Below, piece after piece: positions 15,490 through 21,271 of a stretch of 27,982 bases of DNA. The stretch is from Lachnospiraceae bacterium UBA1712 (lineage in GTDB: Bacteria > Bacillota > Clostridia > Lachnospirales > Lachnospiraceae): positions 1-27,982 of the forward strand of contig DCJA01000034.1 of NCBI GenBank assembly GCA_002317175.1, in the 5' to 3' direction. The notes below the pieces were generated by a model. It was not told the origin of the DNA. It saw only the letters and a program-made list of their open reading frames with translations, and made no database searches. Every line of letters begins with the position of its first letter. Position 1 is the first letter of the stretch. A program made the translations under genes and the position numbers.

Positions 15490-16156
15490 TGATTTTTCTC
15501 CAGTATGTTAATATTTCATTATATTTCCCCCGGCGCCTTGCATAGGCAAGCATTTTCTTTTCATTAACAACATACGAAGTAGATGCGTCTTTAATAAGTT
15601 CCTGCACTGTATATGTATCAAACAGTTCAATCAAGAGTTTGTCGCATAGCAGGTCCACAAACAATTTCTCTATGGTCAAATGATTGTTTTTTGAAATGGG
15701 TGCTCTATCCACCATTGTTTTTAATACAATTAAATCGTTTCTCTGATATCTGAAATACTCCTCTGGTTTAGGATTAACAAGTATCATTATGTTCTCGTCA
15801 AATTCAGTAAGGGCATCATATATCGTATCCAAAAAATCTTTAGTGGTTTCTATAATAATTGTGTTTTTTGCAATCAGTAAGTTCAACCACTCATTCAAGA
15901 TCCGACTTTCCCATACAACAAGTTTTATTTCCGGATACTGTATCCTGAGCTTATTACTTATTTCTTCGGCAACAGTTCCCAATTCATAATCATATACAGA
16001 ATTTGCCTTTGCATATTGCTGTGCCCCAATACCTTGAAGCCCATTATCTTTGCAATAGTGAAATAACTTCCATTTCAAATCCGTTTCACTAATATCTGCA
16101 TTTTCTTTTCTTATAACATCTATAATCTCTTTTTCAGTAATAATTGTTTTTCCCAT
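15479..16156 (-). CDS. AbiEi/DUF6577-like protein, probable cognate antitoxin
   Basis: 225 aa, cytoplasmic. It resembles the DUF6577-type partners found upstream of AbiEii-like nucleotidyltransferases. An N-terminal winged-helix-like region (about 8-55, ending LQGIGAQQYAKAN) could bind DNA, followed by an alpha/beta domain (VVWESRILNEWLN, then TTKDFLDTIYDAL). I have no confident motif-level match, so the antitoxin role rests on position, overlap with the toxin gene and resemblance. Start supported by AAGGGGGTG. A promoter with a large inverted repeat at its -35 (16222-16265) lies directly upstream, as expected for an autoregulating antitoxin. Confidence 0.75.
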   Translation of the reverse strand: MGKTIITEKEIIDVIRKENADISETDLKWKLFHYCKDNGLQGIGAQQYAKANSVYDYELGTVAEEISNKLRIQYPEIKLVVWESRILNEWLNLLIAKNTIIIETTKDFLDTIYDALTEFDENIMILVNPKPEEYFRYQRNDLIVLKTMVDRAPISKNNHLTIEKLFVDLLCDKLLIELFDTYTVQELIKDASTSYVVNEKKMLAYARRRGKYNEILTYWRKINDR

Positions 16157-16195
16157 GACACACCCCCTTAAAGCAGGTAATTCATCTCGATTATC

Positions 16196-16224
16196 ATTAT
16201 AGCAATATCACTTAATCAGCGCAA
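16196..16224 (-). promoter_or_regulatory. Promoter of the cargo operon
   Basis: Minus-strand TTGCGC (16224-16219) and TATAAT (16201-16196) with a 17-nt spacer, about 40 nt before the antitoxin start. The -35 overlaps one end of the 17-bp inverted repeat at 16222-16265. Confidence 0.65.
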
Positions 16225-16265
16225 CGGAAAATGCCTATTTTTTTGTTTATAGGCATTTTCCGTTG
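16222..16265. repeat. 17-bp perfect inverted repeat at the cargo operon promoter
   Basis: CAACGGAAAATGCCTAT (16222-16238) and ATAGGCATTTTCCGTTG (16249-16265) with a 10-nt T-rich loop. No T-tract follows on the minus strand after the stem, so it does not read as a terminator for that strand. It overlaps the -35 box of the toxin-antitoxin operon and is a good candidate operator for the upstream gene product. Confidence 0.7.
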
Positions 16266-16269
16266 TAAA

Positions 16270-16316
16270 AAATAAAAATCATCCTATCTTGCTGAATTGT
16301 TTTAAGATAAGATGAT
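16270..16316 (-). terminator. Terminator upstream of the cargo operon
   Basis: 13-bp stem with one G-U pair, ATCATCTTATCTT and AAGATAGGATGAT on the minus strand, followed by a T-rich tract (TTTTTATTTTTT). It would insulate the cargo promoter from transcription entering through the attachment site. Confidence 0.7.
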
Positions 16317-16354
16317 CTTATTTGTTTTTATTTAATATAATTTCCATCCCCCCC

Positions 16355-16398
16355 TGCTAAGACAGTCTCCCATTCAATCGGTGTAAATAAGGTGTAAA
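16355..16398. repeat. Repeat R2 with right-end GGTGTAAA arm sites
   Basis: Direct counterpart of R1 (11406-11448). It contains TGCTAAGACAGTCT and two GGTGTAAAT copies at 16380-16388 and 16391-16399 (11-bp period), matching the left-end arm repeats. It lies about 70-90 bp inside core copy B. Confidence 0.6.
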
Positions 16399-16445
16399 TG
16401 GATTTCTTTATTCCCTGAAAAGCCTTGAAATAAGCACTTTCTCAC

Positions 16446-16490
16446 CTACTCTTGAATATTGCCCCAGCAGACAAACAGTACTTTTATCAT
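16446..16490 (-). pseudogene. Displaced PTP 5' end, copy B (attachment site)
   Basis: A 14-codon stub, MIKVLFVCWGNIQE then TAG, preceded by a GGAG site. It matches the PTP start MIKVLFICHGNICR at 10 of 14 residues and is in the same orientation. ACTTTTATCAT and ATATTGCC blocks are identical to copy A. Read as the far attachment site of the present element. Confidence 0.75.
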
Positions 16491-16536
16491 GTCTTATTTC
16501 TCCGTTATTTTTATCTTTGCAACCACCAATTTAAAA

Positions 16537-16555
16537 GGTGTAAACAAGGTGTAAA
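16537..16555. repeat. GGTGTAAA arm repeats of a second, lost element
   Basis: GGTGTAAA at 16537-16544 and again at 16548-16555 (11-bp period), about 50 bp beyond core copy B. Together with copies B and C they outline the left end of another related element whose genes are gone. Confidence 0.55.
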
Positions 16556-16604
16556 AGCAGTCGTTACCATCGTAAAAATCCAGTATTTATGCACCTTAGC
16601 TCCA

Positions 16605-16649
16605 CTACCTGTGTATCCTTCCATGGCAGATGAATAGTACCTTAATCAT
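16605..16649 (-). pseudogene. Displaced PTP 5' end, copy C (outermost, original context)
   Basis: A 14-codon stub, MIKVLFICHGRIHR then TAG. The first ten residues equal the PTP N-terminus and 12 of 14 match. Its Shine-Dalgarno (GAGGAAAG) lies in the last codons of the 68-aa gene and its ATG overlaps that gene's stop (ATGATTAA, 16649-16642). This is what an intact neighbour junction would look like, so copy C probably marks the original upstream side of the PTP gene. Confidence 0.75.
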
Positions 16650-16848
16650 CTTCTTTCCTCATTTCATAAACACCTTCAGCGATAAACTTAGAATAGCTTT
16701 CAAGAATCCTTTTTCCAACCGCTTCGGGATTGCTTTGTTCGCTCTCGCATATCAATCTGATACTGTCTGCCGTTAATATTCTGCCATTACGCTTATCTTG
16801 GCAATAAACTATATAATCATTGTATTCTTTTTTTGAGATATTAGGCAT
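16642..16848 (-). CDS. 68-aa protein between fic and the PTP stub, unknown function
   Basis: I do not recognise this family. The protein is charged and helical, MPNISKKEYNDYIVYCQDKR at the N-terminus and YEMRKEDD at the C-terminus, with no signal peptide or membrane segment. The start at 16848 has GGGGGAAA upstream and lies 1 nt after the fic stop; an ATG at 16893 inside fic is less likely. Its stop overlaps the PTP stub start, so fic, this gene and PTP probably formed one coupled operon before the insertions. It could be a small partner of Fic, but no antitoxin motif is evident in it. Confidence 0.7.
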   Translation of the reverse strand: MPNISKKEYNDYIVYCQDKRNGRILTADSIRLICESEQSNPEAVGKRILESYSKFIAEGVYEMRKEDD

Positions 16849-16849
16849 A

Positions 16850-17905
16850 TTATTTCCCCCAGTTCCAGGTATATTTTGTGTATCTACCGCCACCGATTTT
16901 TATTATCTGTCCAGAGACAGTCAAGTCAGCCAATGTACGTTGCACCGTAATCTGACTAACATCAGGGCAGCGCTCAAGTATTTCTGTTTTTGTAATGGTC
17001 CCAACCGTGTTCTTTATCAAATCTTTTATACGGTCCGGCTTGGACACTCCGTTAACGGTAAGTAGCTTAACCCTTGATGAAAAGTCTCTGTAAGCAGCCA
17101 CTACAACTCCAAGCATATACTTTACAAAAGGAATGTAGTCATTGTTATTATCATGCCAATCATAAGAGCTATTCTGAAGTGCTTCGTAATACTCTTCTTT
17201 TGTTGTTTCTATCAATTTTTCAATACTAATATACTTTCCAACAATGTAACCAGACCTATATAACAAAAGCAGTGCTAACAATCTGCTCAATCGTCCATTG
17301 CCATCGTTAAAAGGATGAATACATAAGAAATCTATGATAAACATCGGAATCAGAATAAGCGGATCAATCTTCTCTGATGACATTGCTGCATCAAATGCAG
17401 CGCAAAGTTGTTCAACTGATTCCGGTGTCTCCCAAGCCGGTACCGGCTTGAATCTGATATGTTTATTGCCACTTGCATCCTCTTCCTCGATAATATTATC
17501 TGCGCTCTTATATCTGCCGCCTATATCATAGCCCTGGTATTTATACAGTTCTCTATGTAATTGAAGAATAATAGTCGGTTTAATCGGTATGTGTTCAAAG
17601 CTATCATGGATAGTGTTTAGAACATCCCTATAGCCAGCAATTTCTTCCTCATTTCTTGTCTTTGGTCTGGTCTTATCCTTTACCAACGCCTTAAGTCTGT
17701 CATCAGAGGTGTAGATACCTTCAATTTTATTCGAAGCTTCAGTACTCTGTATCTTGGCTATCTCAACAAGCTGAGTCAAAGTGTCAGCCTTTGCTTCTAT
17801 AAAAAGAGTTTGTCCACCTTTGTATTCATGAATTTGCGTAAGTAACGTAACTATTTCGGGCGTAAGTAGTTTCTCCCATTTTGAAAGATAAGAAAAATCT
17901 CTCAT
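16850..17905 (-). CDS. Fic-family protein (AMPylase type, with inhibitory helix and winged helix)
   Basis: 351 aa. Fic enzymes transfer AMP (sometimes other groups) from a nucleotide to target proteins. N-terminal Fic_N region (about 1-105) contains SNKIEG (58-63), fitting the (S/T)xxxE(G/N) inhibitory motif, so a class II self-inhibited Fic. The catalytic motif is complete: HPFNDGNGRLSR (197-208). The C-terminal part (about 280-345) is a winged-helix-like domain, ITKTEILERCPDVSQITVQR. ATG at 17905 follows a weak GAGG. Own promoter at 17962-17990 with an inverted repeat just upstream. Targets are unknown; chromosomal housekeeping-type Fic is as likely as a toxin. Confidence 0.92.
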   Translation of the reverse strand: MRDFSYLSKWEKLLTPEIVTLLTQIHEYKGGQTLFIEAKADTLTQLVEIAKIQSTEASNKIEGIYTSDDRLKALVKDKTRPKTRNEEEIAGYRDVLNTIHDSFEHIPIKPTIILQLHRELYKYQGYDIGGRYKSADNIIEEEDASGNKHIRFKPVPAWETPESVEQLCAAFDAAMSSEKIDPLILIPMFIIDFLCIHPFNDGNGRLSRLLALLLLYRSGYIVGKYISIEKLIETTKEEYYEALQNSSYDWHDNNNDYIPFVKYMLGVVVAAYRDFSSRVKLLTVNGVSKPDRIKDLIKNTVGTITKTEILERCPDVSQITVQRTLADLTVSGQIIKIGGGRYTKYTWNWGK

Positions 17906-17961
17906 TTAATTACCTCATTATTATTCCAATTACTTCATATTAGGCATAATGATACAGTTGA

Positions 17962-17990
17962 AGTGTATATTTTAACTACATCAATGTCAA
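17962..17990 (-). promoter_or_regulatory. Promoter of fic
   Basis: Minus-strand TTGACA (17990-17985) and TACACT (17967-17962) with a 17-nt spacer, about 50 nt upstream of the fic start codon. Confidence 0.75.
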
Positions 17991-17994
17991 GTTT

Positions 17995-18026
17995 AATTTT
18001 ATCATTTTCTCCTTTGTGATAAAATT
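17995..18026. promoter_or_regulatory. Inverted repeat just upstream of the fic -35
   Basis: AATTTTATCA (17995-18004) and TGATAAAATT (18017-18026), 10-bp perfect arms with a 12-nt spacer. Position suggests an operator; the Fic winged helix is one possible binder (inference). Confidence 0.45.
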
Positions 18027-18049
18027 AATCAATTGATGAGCAAATTAAA

Positions 18050-18071
18050 AGAGACTCATTTCTGAGCCTCT
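18050..18071 (-). terminator. Hairpin with GAAA tetraloop, minus-strand terminator
   Basis: On the minus strand a 9-bp stem (one G-U pair) AGAGGCTCA/TGAGTCTCT closed by GAAA and followed by TTTAATTT. The pair is a mismatch on the plus strand, so it works in the minus direction. It insulates fic from upstream transcripts. Confidence 0.6.
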
Positions 18072-18138
18072 CATAATTACAAATCTTGTTCTCTTTTATA
18101 CCTTTCACCCATTAGAACGCGCCCATGGCGTACAAACA

Positions 18139-18170
18139 AAAGCGCTATCCAGTATACTGGATAGCGCTTT
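18139..18170. terminator. 32-nt perfect palindrome, probable terminator
   Basis: Arms of 16 nt, centred on GTATAC (18152-18157), with GCGCTATCC/GGATAGCGC in the stem and TTTTGTTTGT on the minus strand after it. Probably terminates the diguanylate cyclase transcript about 200 nt after its stop. Such a perfect palindrome could also be a protein-binding site. Confidence 0.6.
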
Positions 18171-18372
18171 CGTTTCTTATGAGGGGGTAGATAGTGATTT
18201 CTCAACTATCTATAATTGCACTATATCACAAATAAAATAAAAATGCATGATAATGTTTTAAAAATTTGAAAAAATCACTTATTATATGCTGCTATCATTT
18301 GATTTCTTCTTATCAAAATATCTCTGCTATAGATATTGTACATACCATCATCAAGTTCACTGAAGTACGTTC
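18171..18372. other. AT-rich intergenic stretch without a recognised gene
   Basis: Part of the 467-nt gap between fic and the diguanylate cyclase gene. No open frame with a Shine-Dalgarno and no known RNA family was recognised. Only short weak hairpins are visible (such as TAGATAGT/ACTATCTA near 18190). It may be a long 3' untranslated region. Confidence 0.5.
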
Positions 18373-19479
18373 CTAAACTACAACCTGATTTTTGCCATGA
18401 TTCTTTCCGAAATACAACTTCTGATCAGCCATATCAATTAAAGTACGCAGCTTCAATCCAGTCTGATATTCAGATGCTCCCAGCGTTACTGTAACCTTAA
18501 AAACAGCTTGCTCTGCCTTAAACTCTTGTGTCTCAACGTTCTTTCTAATTCTTTCAGCAATAACAGCAAAATCGTCCCCACTACCATGAACCATAATCAG
18601 AAATTCCTCGCCACCCCAACGACATAACAGGTCATTGTCACGAATGCTTGCTTTAATAGTATTTGCTATACCAATAAGAACCTGGTCACCTACATTATGA
18701 CCATATGTATCATTAACATTTTTAAAATCATCAATATCAAGAATAATCAATCCAAACTTTATGTCGCTATCATTACTCATCTCGCGACTAATGAGTTCAT
18801 TCAGGCTTCGTCTGTTGAGAGCCTTAGTTAATGGATCTTTTGCTGCTATTTCTCCTAATCTTGAATTCTCATCATTTAACATTTTCCAGATGTATCTAAC
18901 TTCAAAGGCAGAGAGAATCGAGAAAACAAGTAACAGTAAAACTGCTGCCATAATATTAAAATAATGAAAAACCACTTTAAGCCTTTCCATATCTTCACCT
19001 GTATATGTAGCAGGTATTATCGAATACAGAACATCTACAACCACATAGGATGCACCTATGATAGAAGTTGAAATAAGCGGAATAAGGCTTATTCCATATT
19101 TGCTTTTCGATGTTGATGGCCAGGTATGTGCCATATAGAAGGCTCCAGGAATTAAAGACAGGGTATAAATCATAAATTCATATCCACTACCCAGCATAAC
19201 ACTTGAAATATCTGAATTAAGCTCTATTTCGAAGAATGCCATAATGAACAGTATTCTATATTTCTCCTTTGCCGCAAATATCATGCCCACCAGTAGATAG
19301 AAAAATACCGATATGATATTAAATGTCAGCAAAAAATAGGCCTTCCCATAAAAGAAGAGCATCACAAAAAAGAGATGGATAAATGCGCAAACACCACAAA
19401 GAATCTGGTATTTAACCTGATTCTCGATAACTCTCGTTCCCATAAAGACCTGTTTAATTTTAAATGTTAACTCTTTCAT
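18373..19479 (-). CDS. Membrane diguanylate cyclase (GGDEF)
   Basis: 368 aa. It makes c-di-GMP from two GTP. About six membrane helices in the first 195 residues form a sensor part I cannot assign, followed by a GGDEF domain (about 211-368). The domain starts KDPLTKALNRRSL, has LDIDDFKNVNDTYGHNVGDQ and the active site GGEEF (289-293). An RxxD inhibitory site (R280-D283) lies exactly five residues before GGEEF, so product feedback inhibition is expected. It stands 123 nt downstream of the EAL gene on the same strand, behind a terminator, so the two are probably separate units with opposite activity. Start at 19479 (MKELTFKIKQ) lacks a strong Shine-Dalgarno. Confidence 0.9.
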   Translation of the reverse strand: MKELTFKIKQVFMGTRVIENQVKYQILCGVCAFIHLFFVMLFFYGKAYFLLTFNIISVFFYLLVGMIFAAKEKYRILFIMAFFEIELNSDISSVMLGSGYEFMIYTLSLIPGAFYMAHTWPSTSKSKYGISLIPLISTSIIGASYVVVDVLYSIIPATYTGEDMERLKVVFHYFNIMAAVLLLLVFSILSAFEVRYIWKMLNDENSRLGEIAAKDPLTKALNRRSLNELISREMSNDSDIKFGLIILDIDDFKNVNDTYGHNVGDQVLIGIANTIKASIRDNDLLCRWGGEEFLIMVHGSGDDFAVIAERIRKNVETQEFKAEQAVFKVTVTLGASEYQTGLKLRTLIDMADQKLYFGKNHGKNQVVV

Positions 19480-19544
19480 AATACAGCCCTCGTAATACCA
19501 TATAGCTTAATTATTTATATTCATTCAATCTATATGTCATTATC

Positions 19545-19576
19545 AAAAATAGCCTGCATATTATATGCAGACTATT
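19545..19576 (-). terminator. Terminator after the EAL gene
   Basis: Minus-strand 11-bp stem (one G-U pair) AATAGTCTGCA/TGCAGGCTATT followed by T-run. Confidence 0.65.
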
Positions 19577-19602
19577 CTTTAGTTATCAATATTCCAATCC
19601 TA

Positions 19603-20307
19603 CTAAGCGGGTCTTGCAAGATAATATCCCTGGAACAAGTCTGCTCCAAGTTCTTTTAGGAAATCAAACTCCTCTTTAGTCTCAACACCCTCTGCTACAA
19701 CAGATTTATCCATCAAATGTAACATATCTATTATTTCTTTGCAGTTAGCCTGCTTATATATATCCTTATCAATGTCCGATATAAGTGATCTGTCCAGTTT
19801 AACAATTCCAGGTTGAATGAAAATCACTCTGTCCATATCATTAATACCAGTTCCATAATCATCCAGCGAGAATGTATTATGTCTGTCAGTTACACTCTCA
19901 CATTTTTCAATCCATCTCTCTAAAGAAAAATGTGGATATTCCAGCAATTCAATAATTATCTTATTTCTGATATCACCAAAGAAATCCTCAAAAGCTTTGC
20001 ATTCTTTCAAAGACAAACATTCGCAAGGAAATGAGTTAACTGCTATCTTCTGTGTATAGCCTCTTAATTCGTAAGCCTGCATAGCACCAAAAACAGTAGC
20101 AACCTCAAGCACATGAAGTTTATCTTCTTGCATATATTTCTGAATCAGATCAGTTACATTCATTTCCTTCGGTCGCATCAATGCTTCATAAGCAAAAATG
20201 GTTTTTCCGTCTGGCTCAAAAATAGGTTGAAAAACATAATCAATATGAAGTTTTGCTAATTCCTCTAAAATATCCTCAGATAAATCAAGGTGGTCATAAT
20301 ATATCAT
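19603..20307 (-). CDS. Stand-alone EAL-domain c-di-GMP phosphodiesterase
   Basis: 234 aa, essentially one EAL domain with no attached sensor or membrane segment. EAL enzymes cut c-di-GMP to pGpG. Active-site motifs are kept: EALMRP (41-46), the Asn in IAVNSFP, IELLEYP, DDYGTGINDMD (DDFGTG variant), IVKLDRS, VAEGVET and QGYYLARPA at the very end. It therefore looks catalytically competent rather than a degenerate c-di-GMP receptor. GGAG lies 9 nt before the start at 20307. Divergent from the thiT riboswitch region. Confidence 0.9.
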   Translation of the reverse strand: MIYYDHLDLSEDILEELAKLHIDYVFQPIFEPDGKTIFAYEALMRPKEMNVTDLIQKYMQEDKLHVLEVATVFGAMQAYELRGYTQKIAVNSFPCECLSLKECKAFEDFFGDIRNKIIIELLEYPHFSLERWIEKCESVTDRHNTFSLDDYGTGINDMDRVIFIQPGIVKLDRSLISDIDKDIYKQANCKEIIDMLHLMDKSVVAEGVETKEEFDFLKELGADLFQGYYLARPA

Positions 20308-20363
20308 CCAGTTTCTCCATCAAGCAATTATTAGCTAACTCTTACGCTTATTATATATAATTA

Positions 20364-20392
20364 TTGACAAAAATCAAAATTATATTTATAGT
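20364..20392 (+). promoter_or_regulatory. Promoter of the thiT transcript
   Basis: TTGACA (20364-20369) and TATAGT (20387-20392) with a 17-nt spacer. Transcription would start near 20399, about 20 nt before the riboswitch aptamer. Confidence 0.75.
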
Positions 20393-20416
20393 TTAGTTCG
20401 AAAATATAATATGATT

Positions 20417-20569
20417 TATTTGCTAGGGGAGCCTTTGGGCTGAGATTGAAATTAATTTCTAACCCTCATCACTTGAACCGGGTAATACCGGCGTAAGGAA
20501 GCGAAAAATAGATGACATCCGTGTCATCGTTGTCGTTTCCTCCTGTAGCAAATGCAAGGAGGTTTTTTT
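20417..20569 (+). promoter_or_regulatory. TPP riboswitch (THI element) with Shine-Dalgarno-embedding expression platform
   Basis: Aptamer signatures in order: GGGGAGCC, GGCTGAGA, AACCC, TTGAACC, GGGTAATACCGGCGTAAGGAA. Thiamine pyrophosphate binding turns off downstream thiamine genes. After it come a UCCG-capped hairpin (20511-20528), then CCTCCT (20539-20544) pairing with AGGAGG (20557-20562), which is the thiT Shine-Dalgarno and is followed by seven T and the ATG. AGGAAGCGA (20496-20504) at the aptamer end can pair instead with TCGTTTCCT (20533-20541), freeing the Shine-Dalgarno. So the same hairpin can act as terminator and as translational lock (inference from pairing). Confidence 0.93.
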
Positions 20570-21136
20570 ATGAACAAAAATTCAAAAACAACTATTCTAG
20601 TTGAAGGCGCAATGCTCATTGCTCTTGCAACTGCACTCTCTTATCTCAAACTATTTGAGATGCCATTTGGTGGCTCTATCACTTTAGAGATGCTTCCACT
20701 CGTAGTAATGAGTTTAAGACGTGGAACCAAATGGGGTTGTCTGACAGGTTTTGTACATGGTCTTCTTCAGATGATCATTGGCTTCAGCAACGTATTATAC
20801 TGTGCTACTCTTTTATCTCAGATTGGCTGCATTCTTCTTGATTATCTGTTAGCCTTTGCTGCTCTTGGTCTTGCATCTGCTTTAGCAAAGCCATTTTCAA
20901 AGAACAAGAAAGTGGGTTATATCATCGGTTCTGTTCTTGCAGGATTATTGAGATTCCTTTGCAGTTTCCTTTCAGGATGGATTCTTTGGGGCTCATATGC
21001 ACCAGAAGGTATGCATCCAGCTTATTACAGCTTAGTATACAATGGAGCATACATGGTTCCAGATATTATTATTCTTGCAGTAGTAGTCGGAATTCTCGCT
21101 TTCTCTGTTCCAAAGATTTTCTTCGTTGAACAGTAA
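20570..21136 (+). CDS. thiT: Thiamine ECF transporter substrate-binding (S) component ThiT
   Basis: 188 aa integral membrane protein with about six hydrophobic helices. ThiT binds thiamine and works with the shared EcfA/EcfA'/EcfT energising module, which is not in this window. The N-terminal ILVEGAMLIALATALSYLKLFEMPFGGSIT, here spanning residues about 8-37, and the C-terminal AYMVPDII are typical of the family; the GGSIT segment and following MLPLVVMSLRRG are conserved. The start at 20570 is set by AAGGAGG at 20556-20562; an in-frame ATG at 20552 lies inside the regulatory hairpin. Controlled by the TPP riboswitch directly upstream. Confidence 0.95.
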   Translation: MNKNSKTTILVEGAMLIALATALSYLKLFEMPFGGSITLEMLPLVVMSLRRGTKWGCLTGFVHGLLQMIIGFSNVLYCATLLSQIGCILLDYLLAFAALGLASALAKPFSKNKKVGYIIGSVLAGLLRFLCSFLSGWILWGSYAPEGMHPAYYSLVYNGAYMVPDIIILAVVVGILAFSVPKIFFVEQ

Positions 21137-21167
21137 TATATCAGACAACTTAATAAAGGACATTATA

Positions 21168-21201
21168 AAAGGATGGATCAGTTTTTCTGATTCCATCCTT
21201 T
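21168..21201. terminator. Terminator after thiT, probably bidirectional
   Basis: 14-bp stem with one bulged T, AAAGGATGGATCAG and CTGATTCCATCCTTT, loop TTTTT, T-rich on both outgoing strands. It lies between convergent thiT and the SGNH lipoprotein gene. Confidence 0.75.
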
Positions 21202-21271
21202 ATTTATCATCTATGATTTACTTACTTCAAAATGCAAATAATCCACAAGCATTCCTTAGTCATTCACATCC

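Larger units (their letters stand above)
9525..16490. mobile_element. Integrative element inserted at the 5' end of the PTP gene
   Basis: About 6.94 kb between direct repeats of the PTP 5' end (copy A and copy B). It carries a Tn916-type tyrosine integrase, an excisionase, one cargo operon of three genes and repeats near both ends. No relaxase, coupling protein, conjugation, capsid or terminase gene is present, so it is a small mobilisable island or cargo element moved by its own recombinase, perhaps with help for transfer. Because the element supplies a new PTP 5' end with its own Shine-Dalgarno, insertion keeps the target gene open. Confidence 0.75.

Noticed and set aside
14440..16156. Frameshift between the antitoxin-like and toxin genes because they overlap
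   Set aside because: The 11-nt overlap joins two complete proteins with proper starts, typical for AbiE-type pairs.
16452..16637. A 61-codon plus-strand frame across the attachment-site region
   Set aside because: It is antisense to the PTP stubs, lacks a ribosome site and has no recognisable features; the repeats and stubs explain the sequence.
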